Below are positions 26,329-34,405 of a DNA stretch of 64,000 nucleotides, in pieces. The notes beneath the pieces were generated by a model, which saw only the letters and a program-made list of their open reading frames with translations, had not been told where the DNA came from and ran no database searches. The translations under genes were made by a program, and so were the position numbers. This stretch comes from Paenibacillus sp. FSL A5-0031 (GTDB taxonomy: Bacteria > Bacillota > Bacilli > Paenibacillales > Paenibacillaceae), in the NCBI RefSeq assembly GCF_001956295.1, contig NZ_MRTD01000029.1, forward strand, positions 1 to 64,000, given 5' to 3'. How positions within the stretch are numbered: the stretch's first letter is position 1; each line of letters starts with the position of its first letter.

Positions 26329-28284
26329 CTACTTTACATCAAAATAGGCAACAATCTCATCCAGCAATAAATTTGCAGCCTTGTAGCCTCCAGCAGAATT
26401 CCAAATCGCTTCATCTACTTTTATTACCTTGTTGTTTTGCACGACATTTAGTTTTTTGAATAACGGATCGTTCATCCACTCCTCTACCACCTTGGATGCA
26501 TCTGTCTTCCCAGCTGCCTCCGTGACGAAGTAGAATAATACGTCTCCATCCATGCTTGGAATAGTTTCTTTGGACATCACTTCAATAAATGAATCCTTAT
26601 CCTGCGACTCAGGCCGTGCAAATCCTAAATCATTTAAGAGTACGCCCGAGAAGGTTTGCTTCTGATAGATTCGTACCTGGGAAGCGGAGAAGCGTGCAAC
26701 CGAAATTTTCGTATCCGCTTTGCTGCCTAGCTTCGCTTTCACTTCAGCAACACGCTTGTCGAAGTCAGCCATCGCCTTTTCGCCTTCTTCCGTCTTATCC
26801 ACGGCTTCCATATAAAGCTTAAAGTTGATTTTCCAATCTCCGACCAAGTCCTCTGCGAATACGGTCGGCGCGATTTGGCTTAGCTGATCATATATTTTTT
26901 CCTGTCTGACCTTGTTCCCGATTATTAGATCTGGCTTCAGGCTCGCGATCATTTCAATATTCGGCTGCAGTTCATCGCCTACAACGGTAACGTCCTGCAT
27001 CTCATCTTTGATATGGTCGTACCAAGGGTCGCCAATCCAAGATTGCACCGCTCCGATCGGTTTAATGCCAACAGCAAGAAGGGCTTCCGTTCCTTCGTTC
27101 GTAAGTATAACAACACGCTCAGGCGCGCCAGTTATCGTTGCTTCCCCCATCGCATGTTTTACTACGCGGGTAACATTTGCTGGTGTGGAGTCGGTTGCAG
27201 CTGCTTCAGACACATTAGCGGTTGGTGCAGACGACCCTCCATTTGTTGAACTCGTATTTGACGTACCCGCAGAGCAGGCGCTGAGAAATAAAACAAAGCA
27301 AAGCAATAATGATGCAGCCATTGGTGTTCTTGATCCTCTATACATTTTGAATATTCCCACTTTCTTGTATTGATAATGATTTTCATAACCATTACCACTA
27401 TAACGCCTGATTCTGCGTGGGACAATTGTATATCTTGAACGATCCACAGGATTATTTTGAACCTTTGCTTTAAATTGACCAAGCGACATGCCTACATGTT
27501 TTTTGAACATGCGATTGAAATAACTGTCATCTGAGAAACCTACGCTCTCGGCTATTTCTTGCAGCGTTGCATCTGTATTTTGCAAAAGTTCCTTCGCTTT
27601 GTCGATTCGAACAGCAATCAAATACTCAATGGGACTTTTGCCTGTCGCATGCTTGAATTTCCTTGATAAGTAACTGACGCTGCAATCCAGCAGCTCTGCA
27701 AGCTCGTCCAATGTTACCCGGTCTGAAGAATGCTCATGAATATAACGAACCACTTGTGACACGAGGTCCACCTTTTGGGTCTTCACGTTTTGACTGCTCA
27801 TTTGACTTAAAAGCTCATAGGCAAATTGATAGAATAACGTTTTTATATGTAATTTCTCCAATAGTTCTGGCTCACGCCATTCCTTGCTCATTAGCTCAAC
27901 ACTATGATATAAGGGGATCGGATAATGAGGCACAAAGCTATATTGCAGTTGGAATGGGTTAACCGTCTCCATTAGCTTCATTAAAGGTTGGCGAGAAGGC
28001 AAAGCGAGAATAGCTTTATAAAAAATCATATAATATTCAAAAGCATCATGAGCGGTAATATCAAGGCACATTCCTTTGCCGCCATGCAAAACATGAAATC
28101 GATTCACCATGTGCATCGTTCCATCCGACCACATCTGCGCACTGCCGCGAATCGCATAAAAAAAAGCGCTGGTTGGCAAGCGATACGATCGCAGCTCCTC
28201 GCCTGGTTCCATGACCGTATGGCGTATATCCATCACTTTGATCGAAGCATGATTCCATAACATTAGGTGATCACTCATTTTCAT
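26329..28284 (-). CDS. AraC-family regulator fused in frame to a siderophore-binding lipoprotein
   Basis: One uninterrupted 651-codon frame. Residues about 20-150 are a cupin-like effector domain. Residues 188-285 are a two-helix AraC HTH (VTLDELAELLDCSVSYLSRKF and LQEIAESVGFSDDSYFNRMFKKHVG). Residues 314-337 are a complete lipoprotein signal peptide with lipobox LSAC (Cys337). Residues about 380-650 are a helical-backbone metal-siderophore binding protein (ERVVILTNEGTEALLAVG, NIEMIASLKPDLIIGN). A promoter and a Fur box lie inside the frame just ahead of Met314 (27345). The binding protein may therefore be made separately as a 338-residue lipoprotein. If translated through, the product would be a cytoplasmic DNA-binding domain tethered to an outside receptor. 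B. subtilis Btr combines AraC and binding domains but lacks a lipoprotein signal. A second Fur box lies upstream of the whole frame. Confidence 0.85.
   Translation of the reverse strand: MKMSDHLMLWNHASIKVMDIRHTVMEPGEELRSYRLPTSAFFYAIRGSAQMWSDGTMHMVNRFHVLHGGKGMCLDITAHDAFEYYMIFYKAILALPSRQPLMKLMETVNPFQLQYSFVPHYPIPLYHSVELMSKEWREPELLEKLHIKTLFYQFAYELLSQMSSQNVKTQKVDLVSQVVRYIHEHSSDRVTLDELAELLDCSVSYLSRKFKHATGKSPIEYLIAVRIDKAKELLQNTDATLQEIAESVGFSDDSYFNRMFKKHVGMSLGQFKAKVQNNPVDRSRYTIVPRRIRRYSGNGYENHYQYKKVGIFKMYRGSRTPMAASLLLCFVLFLSACSAGTSNTSSTNGGSSAPTANVSEAAATDSTPANVTRVVKHAMGEATITGAPERVVILTNEGTEALLAVGIKPIGAVQSWIGDPWYDHIKDEMQDVTVVGDELQPNIEMIASLKPDLIIGNKVRQEKIYDQLSQIAPTVFAEDLVGDWKINFKLYMEAVDKTEEGEKAMADFDKRVAEVKAKLGSKADTKISVARFSASQVRIYQKQTFSGVLLNDLGFARPESQDKDSFIEVMSKETIPSMDGDVLFYFVTEAAGKTDASKVVEEWMNDPLFKKLNVVQNNKVIKVDEAIWNSAGGYKAANLLLDEIVAYFDVK
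27371..27385 (-). promoter_or_regulatory. Fur box inside the AraC/binding-protein frame
   Basis: TGATAATGATTTTCA matches the 7-1-7 Fur consensus TGATAATnATTATCA at all but one position. It lies 26-40 bases upstream of the internal lipoprotein start at 27345 and just downstream of the candidate promoter at 27397-27425, a good position for iron-dependent repression of the receptor. Confidence 0.75.
27397..27425 (-). promoter_or_regulatory. Internal promoter for the siderophore-binding lipoprotein
   Basis: On the minus strand TTGTCC and TATAGT are separated by exactly 17 bases. The predicted start falls a few bases before the internal Fur box and about 45 bases before Met314. This supports separate transcription of the lipoprotein part. 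Confidence 0.55.
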
Positions 28285-28348
28285 CGTGTCGGATCACTCC
28301 CTTCTCCCTGTGAAAGCATTACATATAAACATTCATTATCATTATAAA

Positions 28349-28363
28349 TGATAGCGATTATCA
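28349..28363. promoter_or_regulatory. Fur box between the AraC frame and the transporter-cNMP gene
   Basis: TGATAGCGATTATCA matches the 7-1-7 Fur consensus at 13 of 15 positions and sits in a longer AATGATA/TATCATT palindrome, with further TTATCATT repeats at 28334-28343. It is 65 bases upstream of the AraC start (28284, minus) and 185 bases upstream of the plus-strand start at 28548. It most likely controls the AraC gene. Confidence 0.7.
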
Positions 28364-28547
28364 TTTGCAATGTCTGACAGCATAAATCATGACATTATTT
28401 TTAGCAAAGAATCTACTACTTGCTCCAGAAGACCATACGTATCGCGCAGTATTCTAGCAAATTTTGTTCCAATATGTATTTTCTTCATATATACTATTCT
28501 TCTTAAGCTATTGCGGGCAGGAAGAGAAACGGAGAGGAACAAGTATC

Positions 28548-31500
28548 ATGTCTAAGAAAAGTATCATTAATCCATTCACTCTGCTCTCACGTCAATTTCA
28601 ATCCGATCGAACGGAATATAGCAAAATATTTTATTTATTCGGTTATCTGTTTTTCATCGTCGCTGCTTCTACTTTCAGTCGAACAGCAGCAGATACTTTA
28701 TTTCTCAGCAGATACGACGCATCCGTCTTATCGTATATGTATTTGCCCCAAGCAGCCACCCTTCTCTTAACCGGATTTATATACCAAAAGCTATGCGGAC
28801 GCTTCCGCACCGATCAACTCGTTGTTAGAGTTATAATCATTGCTTCTGTGCTGGCACTTCTTTCGCGACTTGCTGTCGGGATCGGCTTCAGCTGGATTTT
28901 CCCCGTCATCTACGTCGGATATGATGTACTAAACTTTTTGATGATCGTCTGCTTCTGGCAGTTTGCGACCTCCATTATGGATCAGCGCAAAGCGAAACGC
29001 ATGATTGGTTTTGTAGGAAGCGGTGGACTAGTTGGCGGTATTTTGAGCGGCTTTGGTCTAAAGCTGCTGGTACAGCCGTTAGGAACCGAAAATTTAATCT
29101 TCATCTATGCCGCTGCGCAGCTGCTTTGCCTGCTGTTTGTCCTTAAGCTGCTGCGTGGAGTGCCAAATCCTGCCGAGTTTTTCGCGATTAAATCTACTGT
29201 TAAAAAGTTATCCAAAGCACAAACGCGAGCCGTTGAAGAGAAACAAGGCTTATTCCAAAGCGTGCCTCATCTTAAATATGTGGCGATCATGGCCAGTACG
29301 CTCACAATCTCCCTGACGCTTATTGATTATCAATTCAAAGTTATTCTTCGCGGTACCTTGCAAAATGAAGAGCTCGCCAGCTTTATGGGCAGCTTTTATG
29401 GATTTGCGGGATTGCTCGCGCTATTTGTTCAATTATTCATTTCCGGCAAAATGATAACCCGCTATGGTGTCATGACTGCCATTCTTGTTTTTCCGATCGT
29501 CTTGTTTACAGGAAGCTTCGCTCTCCTCATCATGCCTGTGCTTGCCATTGCAACTGCAGTTAAAGCAAGCGATAAGGTGCTTGGCGATACGATATACTCC
29601 TCCGTAAGTCAGCTCATCATGTTTCCCGTTGCTCCCGAATGGCGCGGCAGAGCCAAAGGTTTCCTCGATGGCATCGTACGAAATGGTGCCAAAGGAATCG
29701 CGGCAATCAGTCTCATTGTGCTTTCGCAATGGTTCGCGATTGAGCAAATCAGTTATTTTATTCTTGCGTTGATTGGCTGCTGTATAGTTGCGGCGATAAA
29801 AATTAAGAAAAACTATTTAAGTATGCTGCTATCAACCCTTCAATCCAAAAGCATGGACCTTCAAGATGAGCCGGATTTCGTAGATCCTGCGAGTATTCAG
29901 ATTTTAGCCGGAGCGCTGCATAGACATGACAAGCAGCAAGCTTTATATGCTTTTGCGATTCTTAGCGGCATTCAAGAATTTGATATGAATGAGCAGATCA
30001 CGCCTCTGCTTCAGCATCCCGTTCAGGAGCTGCAAATCGAGGCATTGAAATACCTTCAATCCAGCACGCCTGCCCTTGGTGAAAAGAAGCTTGAAGCCCA
30101 TCTTTCTTCATCATCAGTTATCATTCGCGCCCATGCCATCCTTGCCTTATCTGCCTATGCGCTGGAAGAGCAATTAGATCGCATTACTGCCTATCTGCAT
30201 GATGAGGATGTTCATATACGAGCAGCAGCCATCGTCGGATTAATTAAATATTACGGCATAGAAGGCATGTTCCAAGCCGTCGGCGTATTAAAGGAGCTGC
30301 TCAAAAATGGACAGGAAGAAGAGCGTATTGCCATGGCAGGCTTGTTCGGACAAATTGGCATTGCCAGCTTTTACAAACCGTTGATCCCGATGTTCGAGGA
30401 CTCCTCCCATCTCGTTCGTATACGGGCATTGGAGTCTGCTTCCACATTGCGAGTACCCGAGCTGGTTCGGTTCATTATTCCGCTTCTTGATGATAGCAAG
30501 GTCAGGCTTCAAGCTACTGCTGCATTAACAAGCTATGATGAGGCCATCATCATTCCTATACTTGAAAGCCGCATGACTGCGAAAGAGCTTAACCTTCATT
30601 TGCCACGTGTATTAGAGGAAATTGGAACACAAGCTGCACTTGATGCCTTATTGAGGCATTATCTGCTCTTTTCCAGCGAGCTTAGGGAGAAAACGCTTGA
30701 GTCTGCAACTCGGATTCATGCTGGATCCAATCAGGTTGACAAAAAACATGCTGAGCATTTGATCGATCAGGAGATTTCCTATTATTTTAAATGGGTGGAG
30801 CAACTTGCACTTATCGGTAATAGAAATCGTATGAGTGATCTAGCTGAGGCGATTGAACAGATGCGGGTTCGTCATGTAAAAAGGATTTTCCAGCTGCTGG
30901 CCTTTCTTTATGACTCAAGGTCCATTCACGCTGTGTATGCCAATTGGCAGGATGGCAATGCTAGGCAGCAGGCTAATGCCATTGAAGTAATTGACCAGCT
31001 GCTTAAAGGGAAATTGCGGACTGACATGACAAAAATCATTTCATCGTCTTCCACTCCCGGAGAAGAAGCTCCCTCGGAATTGCATGTTAAAGAAGCAATA
31101 CAGTGGTTTTATGATCAAGGCGATCCTTGGATTAATCTAAATATTGATTATTTAACACAATCAGACGATAAGCTTATGCAGGATTCACTTATGAAACAAA
31201 TTCATTTGCTCAAACGTGTAGCTTTATTTGCTGGTTTAACAGGCCGTGATTTCTTCAACATCGCGATGCGCCTGCAAAAGGTATGGATAAATAAAGGAGT
31301 CGAAATCGTTCGCGAAGGAGATGCTGGTGACTCTCTCTATCTTATTGAACAAGGCCGTACAGGCATTTATATCCATGGCCACAAAATAAATGAGCTCAGC
31401 GCTTACGATTATTTTGGCGAGATAAGCGTCATCACGCAAAGAGTTCGCTCTGCAACCGTTATAGCGGAAGAGAATGTCGTCCTATACGAGCTGACTTCGA

Positions 31501-32096
31501 GTGCATTTTACGAAATGATTTTTGATCGAACCGAAATTGCTATGGAGCTGATGAAGCAGTTGTCGCTTCGATTGCGCAACACCAATGAGAAGGTTTCAAG
31601 AGCCGTTCTGGATACTGCAATAGAAGAAGCCGCTGTCGAGGATCATGCTCTTGCGTCAATTGAAGTTGAAGATCGAAACGAGACGATTATTAGGCGTATT
31701 CTTGTGCTGCAGAAGATTAGCCTTTTTGCCCACTGCTCACAAGAAGACTTTATAAAACTGGCTCGAATGGTGGAAGAATCCGTGTATGAGCCCGGTGAGA
31801 GAATTTGTGGCATTGGTGAGGATGGTGACACCATGTACGGAATTATTGAAGGAAAAGTGCAAGTGCATAAAGGGTCTGAGCAGCTTGCAACACTCGAGGT
31901 TGGACAATGTTTTGGTGAGATGGCCATCATCGACGGACAGCCGCGGTCAGCCGATTGTACAGCCATTAGCCGCACCATTTTGCTGGAACTGACTAGAGAG
32001 CAGGTATTTTCTTTTTGCTTCCAAAAAATTCATGTTTTAAAAGGCTTAATGCGCGTGTTGGTTGAGAGAACGCAGGATACAGAGCGGTTGGTCTGA
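28548..32096 (+). CDS. Polytopic transporter-like protein with HEAT repeats and two cyclic-nucleotide-binding domains
   Basis: The 1182-residue protein starts at the ATG at 28548 (GGAGAGG upstream); an earlier in-frame ATG at 28464 lacks an RBS. Residues about 20-425 contain about 12 hydrophobic segments in a layout like MFS or ATP/ADP-translocase proteins (FSRTAADTLFLSRYD, later MFPVAPEWRGRAKGFLDG). Residues about 450-720 are HEAT-like helical repeats (VIIRAHAILALSAYAL, VHIRAAAIVGLIKYYG, HLVRIRALESASTLR). Two cNMP-binding domains follow, at about 886-1011 and 1054-1175. Each keeps the phosphate-binding cassette: GEISVITQRVRSATV and GEMAIIDGQPRSADC, with Glu and Arg-Ser intact. Transport of a nucleotide or metabolite gated by a cyclic nucleotide is plausible but unproven. 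I know of no characterised Firmicutes protein with this layout. Confidence 0.85.
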   Translation: MSKKSIINPFTLLSRQFQSDRTEYSKIFYLFGYLFFIVAASTFSRTAADTLFLSRYDASVLSYMYLPQAATLLLTGFIYQKLCGRFRTDQLVVRVIIIASVLALLSRLAVGIGFSWIFPVIYVGYDVLNFLMIVCFWQFATSIMDQRKAKRMIGFVGSGGLVGGILSGFGLKLLVQPLGTENLIFIYAAAQLLCLLFVLKLLRGVPNPAEFFAIKSTVKKLSKAQTRAVEEKQGLFQSVPHLKYVAIMASTLTISLTLIDYQFKVILRGTLQNEELASFMGSFYGFAGLLALFVQLFISGKMITRYGVMTAILVFPIVLFTGSFALLIMPVLAIATAVKASDKVLGDTIYSSVSQLIMFPVAPEWRGRAKGFLDGIVRNGAKGIAAISLIVLSQWFAIEQISYFILALIGCCIVAAIKIKKNYLSMLLSTLQSKSMDLQDEPDFVDPASIQILAGALHRHDKQQALYAFAILSGIQEFDMNEQITPLLQHPVQELQIEALKYLQSSTPALGEKKLEAHLSSSSVIIRAHAILALSAYALEEQLDRITAYLHDEDVHIRAAAIVGLIKYYGIEGMFQAVGVLKELLKNGQEEERIAMAGLFGQIGIASFYKPLIPMFEDSSHLVRIRALESASTLRVPELVRFIIPLLDDSKVRLQATAALTSYDEAIIIPILESRMTAKELNLHLPRVLEEIGTQAALDALLRHYLLFSSELREKTLESATRIHAGSNQVDKKHAEHLIDQEISYYFKWVEQLALIGNRNRMSDLAEAIEQMRVRHVKRIFQLLAFLYDSRSIHAVYANWQDGNARQQANAIEVIDQLLKGKLRTDMTKIISSSSTPGEEAPSELHVKEAIQWFYDQGDPWINLNIDYLTQSDDKLMQDSLMKQIHLLKRVALFAGLTGRDFFNIAMRLQKVWINKGVEIVREGDAGDSLYLIEQGRTGIYIHGHKINELSAYDYFGEISVITQRVRSATVIAEENVVLYELTSSAFYEMIFDRTEIAMELMKQLSLRLRNTNEKVSRAVLDTAIEEAAVEDHALASIEVEDRNETIIRRILVLQKISLFAHCSQEDFIKLARMVEESVYEPGERICGIGEDGDTMYGIIEGKVQVHKGSEQLATLEVGQCFGEMAIIDGQPRSADCTAISRTILLELTREQVFSFCFQKIHVLKGLMRVLVERTQDTERLV

Positions 32097-32225
32097 GTTT
32101 GTTTTCCAAAAAAACGATAAGAATACTAGACCAAAGTCGAGCACGCTATCCAGTCTTTGGATCAATGCTTAAGTAGAATGATCCCTCTATACTGAAGGAA
32201 GTGTTGGTATGAGAGGGGTTTAAAC

Positions 32226-32849
32226 ATGCAAAAACAAAGTGCCGTAAAAGCTTGGGCCATGCTTCTAATGTCGCTTCCGAAAGGAATCATAGCATTTGTA
32301 ATAGCTGTTGCAGGTTTATCAGTAAGCTTGCCGCTGATCATCTTATGGGTTGGATTGCCCATGTTGTGGGCGACACTTGCAGCGTGTCGCTGGTTGATGG
32401 TCAAGGAACAACAATCTACTCTAGCTTGGTGTCGAAGTAATTCCCAATCGCTTGATCGGGTAGACGAACAACTAACCCTTAGCTGGGAAGGCTCGCGGTC
32501 ATTGTTTCGTCTTCTTGGAAAAGGTCAAACCTACCAAGGTATTCTGTACAGCCTATTGCAGCTTCCGATAGGTATTATCGGGTTTACACTAGGGATTGTC
32601 CTGCCGGTTACCGCCTATGCAGTCATGCTTTCCCCATTTGCCTATAAGGTGAGTGCAGACTTCTTCAACTTTGATCTATTTCAGTCCACCTGGACCTTCT
32701 TTCCTTTTTACGCAGAAATTACTTCTGCACAGCGCTCTTGGATAGCTGGCGGGATCGGCTTAATACTCGTATTTGTACAACCGATGTTATTGCGAGCGCT
32801 CGGACGCATGTATGCCGCATATATTCAGATGATTTCGAAGTCCATTTAG
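32226..32849 (+). CDS. Small integral membrane protein of the putative-sensor domain type
   Basis: The 207-residue protein has four or more hydrophobic segments in two hairpins (residues about 10-55 and 105-140, plus 170-195). The pattern LPKGIIAFVIAVAGLSVSLPLIILWVG...LLQLPIGIIGFTLGIVLP resembles the 'putative sensor' membrane domain often found in front of histidine kinases. Here it is free-standing, with no kinase fused or adjacent. The ATG follows GAGAGGGG. It is downstream of the transporter-cNMP gene with a 129-base gap and may have its own promoter. No terminator is clear before the repeat array that follows. Confidence 0.75.
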   Translation: MQKQSAVKAWAMLLMSLPKGIIAFVIAVAGLSVSLPLIILWVGLPMLWATLAACRWLMVKEQQSTLAWCRSNSQSLDRVDEQLTLSWEGSRSLFRLLGKGQTYQGILYSLLQLPIGIIGFTLGIVLPVTAYAVMLSPFAYKVSADFFNFDLFQSTWTFFPFYAEITSAQRSWIAGGIGLILVFVQPMLLRALGRMYAAYIQMISKSI

Positions 32850-33006
32850 CCACTACGTTACACCATACAAACTAACCCAGCATCTTATTAGGACATTATC
32901 ACGATGGCAATTGTGGTGCTGGAACAGCTATTTTTTTAAGCATGCTGCATACTGCTGCATACTCGAAATAACGGACATGCAACAATCATAAGCATAAAAC
33001 GGTGCT

Positions 33007-33055
33007 GGGCATTCTTAGGCTTGCACCTAACGGACATAGGTTCCGCTATTTCCAA
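33007..33055. repeat. Short partial copy of the 33/34-kb intergenic repeat
   Basis: GGGCATTCTTAGGCTTGCACC followed by AACGGACATAGGTTCCGC matches the start of the longer repeats at 33065 and 34001. It is the first of several copies in the gene-free stretch 32850-34405. Confidence 0.75.
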
Positions 33056-33064
33056 CAAGCACAA

Positions 33065-33298
33065 CCTCAAAAACATTGCTGGGCATCCTTAGGCTAGCAC
33101 CTAACGGACATAGGTTCCGCTATTTCCAATAATTATGTCTAATCTAGAATTTAACGGACATAGGATCCGTTATTCTAGTAAAAAGGGGCAAAATTCAAGC
33201 ACTTTAGCCCAAATAGCGGATCTCATGTCCGTTAGCTCTTCAAAAACAGCCAATTCGATACAAATAAGCGCTCTGATGTCCGTTACGCTCAAGCAGGT
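33065..33298 (+). repeat. Intergenic direct repeat, copy A (about 234 bp)
   Basis: Nearly identical to 34001-34233. It contains the motif ACGGACATAGGTTCCGCTAT twice in forward orientation (near 33104 and 33153) and twice inverted (AAATAGCGGATCTCATGTCC near 33211 and a diverged copy near 33261). It ends in GTTACGCTCAAGCAGGT. It has no credible ORF. The alternating forward and inverted motifs could fold into long stems in RNA. Confidence 0.9.
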
Positions 33299-33678
33299 AT
33301 ACTTCATCCATCCACATAGCAGCATTCTACAACGAATCATTTGCCACACACACACAACATCCTCACCGTTCCGAACTCAGACGTCCACTACTGGCAAGCC
33401 ACCATTACTGTTCCACACACTGTTGTTCGCACAAAAAAATCCGCATCTCTAGTAGCACTATTTCCTCCTCACAACGGATATTATATCCGATACGCTCAAG
33501 CAGGTATGCTTCATCCATTCCACATTGCAGCGTTCTACTCCGAATCCTTCGCCAAACACACAACATCCGCGCCGCCGCTTCGTGCTCAATCGTCCACTAC
33601 GAGCAAGCCACCATTATTGTTCCACATAATGTTGTTCGCACACAAAACATCCACATCTCTAGTAGCACGATTTACCGC
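33286..33678 (+). repeat. Two degenerate tandem units, C/A-rich (about 207-bp period)
   Basis: Units at 33286-33473 and 33493-33678 both start CGCTCAAGCAGGTAT and share a block near CGTCCACTAC, a block GCAAGCCACCATTA, TTGTTCGCACA and ATCTCTAGTAGCAC. A palindrome, CGGATATTATATCCG (33475-33489), separates them. The motif CACACAATTGTTTA and variants recurs at about 33414, 33620, 33785 and 33874, so decayed further units extend to 34000. The top strand is poor in G and rich in C and A. Confidence 0.8.
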
Positions 33679-34000
33679 CACACCCTCTCCCACACCACAA
33701 TCACAGTTCCCATACAATAGTCTACTCAACCACCATATTTCTTGCTTCGTTCCGCGCTCGATCGTCGTCACCATCACTCGTCCATACACAATTGTTTATC
33801 GCACCACCTACCGTTTTCCAAGCACAATCGTCATCCACGCCCACTCCCACTTCACAATCACCGCTCCACACACAATTGTTTACCAAACCCATACTACCCG
33901 CATCTTTCGTAGCATGATCATCTTTCACACATATACCCTTCAGAGCTTTTTCTCACATTCATCCATATACTCTGCGATCGAAATCATTGACACCAAATCA

Positions 34001-34233
34001 CCTCAAAACAGTGCTTGGCATTTACAGGCTTGCACCTATCGGACATAGGTTCCGCTATTTCCAATAATTATGTCTAATCTAGAATTTAACGGACATAGGA
34101 TCCGTTATTCTAGTAAAAAGGGGTAAAATTCAAGCACTTTAGCCCAAATAGCGGATCTCATGTCCGTTAGCTCCTCAAAAACAGCCAATTCGATACAAAT
34201 AAGCGCTCTGATGTCCGTTACGCTCAAGCAGGT
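34001..34233 (+). repeat. Intergenic direct repeat, copy B (about 233 bp)
   Basis: Second copy of 33065-33298, offset by 935-936 bases, with scattered substitutions at its left end and near identity from the TCCGCTATTTCCAATAATTA block onward. The two copies flank the degenerate tandem units. The remainder of the gap (34234-34375) holds nothing I can identify. Confidence 0.9.
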
Positions 34234-34369
34234 CTGCTCTATCCGCTTCACGCAGCACTGTTCTACGTAATAATCCACCTTCCAAGCACCAGCCTCTCTA
34301 TCCCCCCTTTTTTATCTTGTTCATGCCACCCACCTCCTCCCCATTCGCACCGCACATCCCAACACACAC

Positions 34370-34397
34370 AAAAAAGCCCGCAGAAGACTCTGCGGGC
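34370..34397 (-). terminator. Rho-independent terminator of the saccharide-binding lipoprotein gene
   Basis: GCCCGCAGA pairs perfectly with TCTGCGGGC across a 4-base loop (34376-34397), followed on the minus strand by TTTTTT. It lies directly after the stop at 34406. Confidence 0.92.
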
Positions 34398-34405
34398 CAA
34401 GATCT

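Noticed and set aside
33341..34048. Plus-strand open frame of 235 codons in the repeat array
   Set aside because: It follows the tandem repeats, has erratic composition, no RBS and no domain pattern. It is open because the strand is G-poor and so has few stop codons.
33007..34233. Possible CRISPR array in the repeat region
   Set aside because: Repeats vary in length, orientation and spacing, with no regular spacers and no cas genes nearby.
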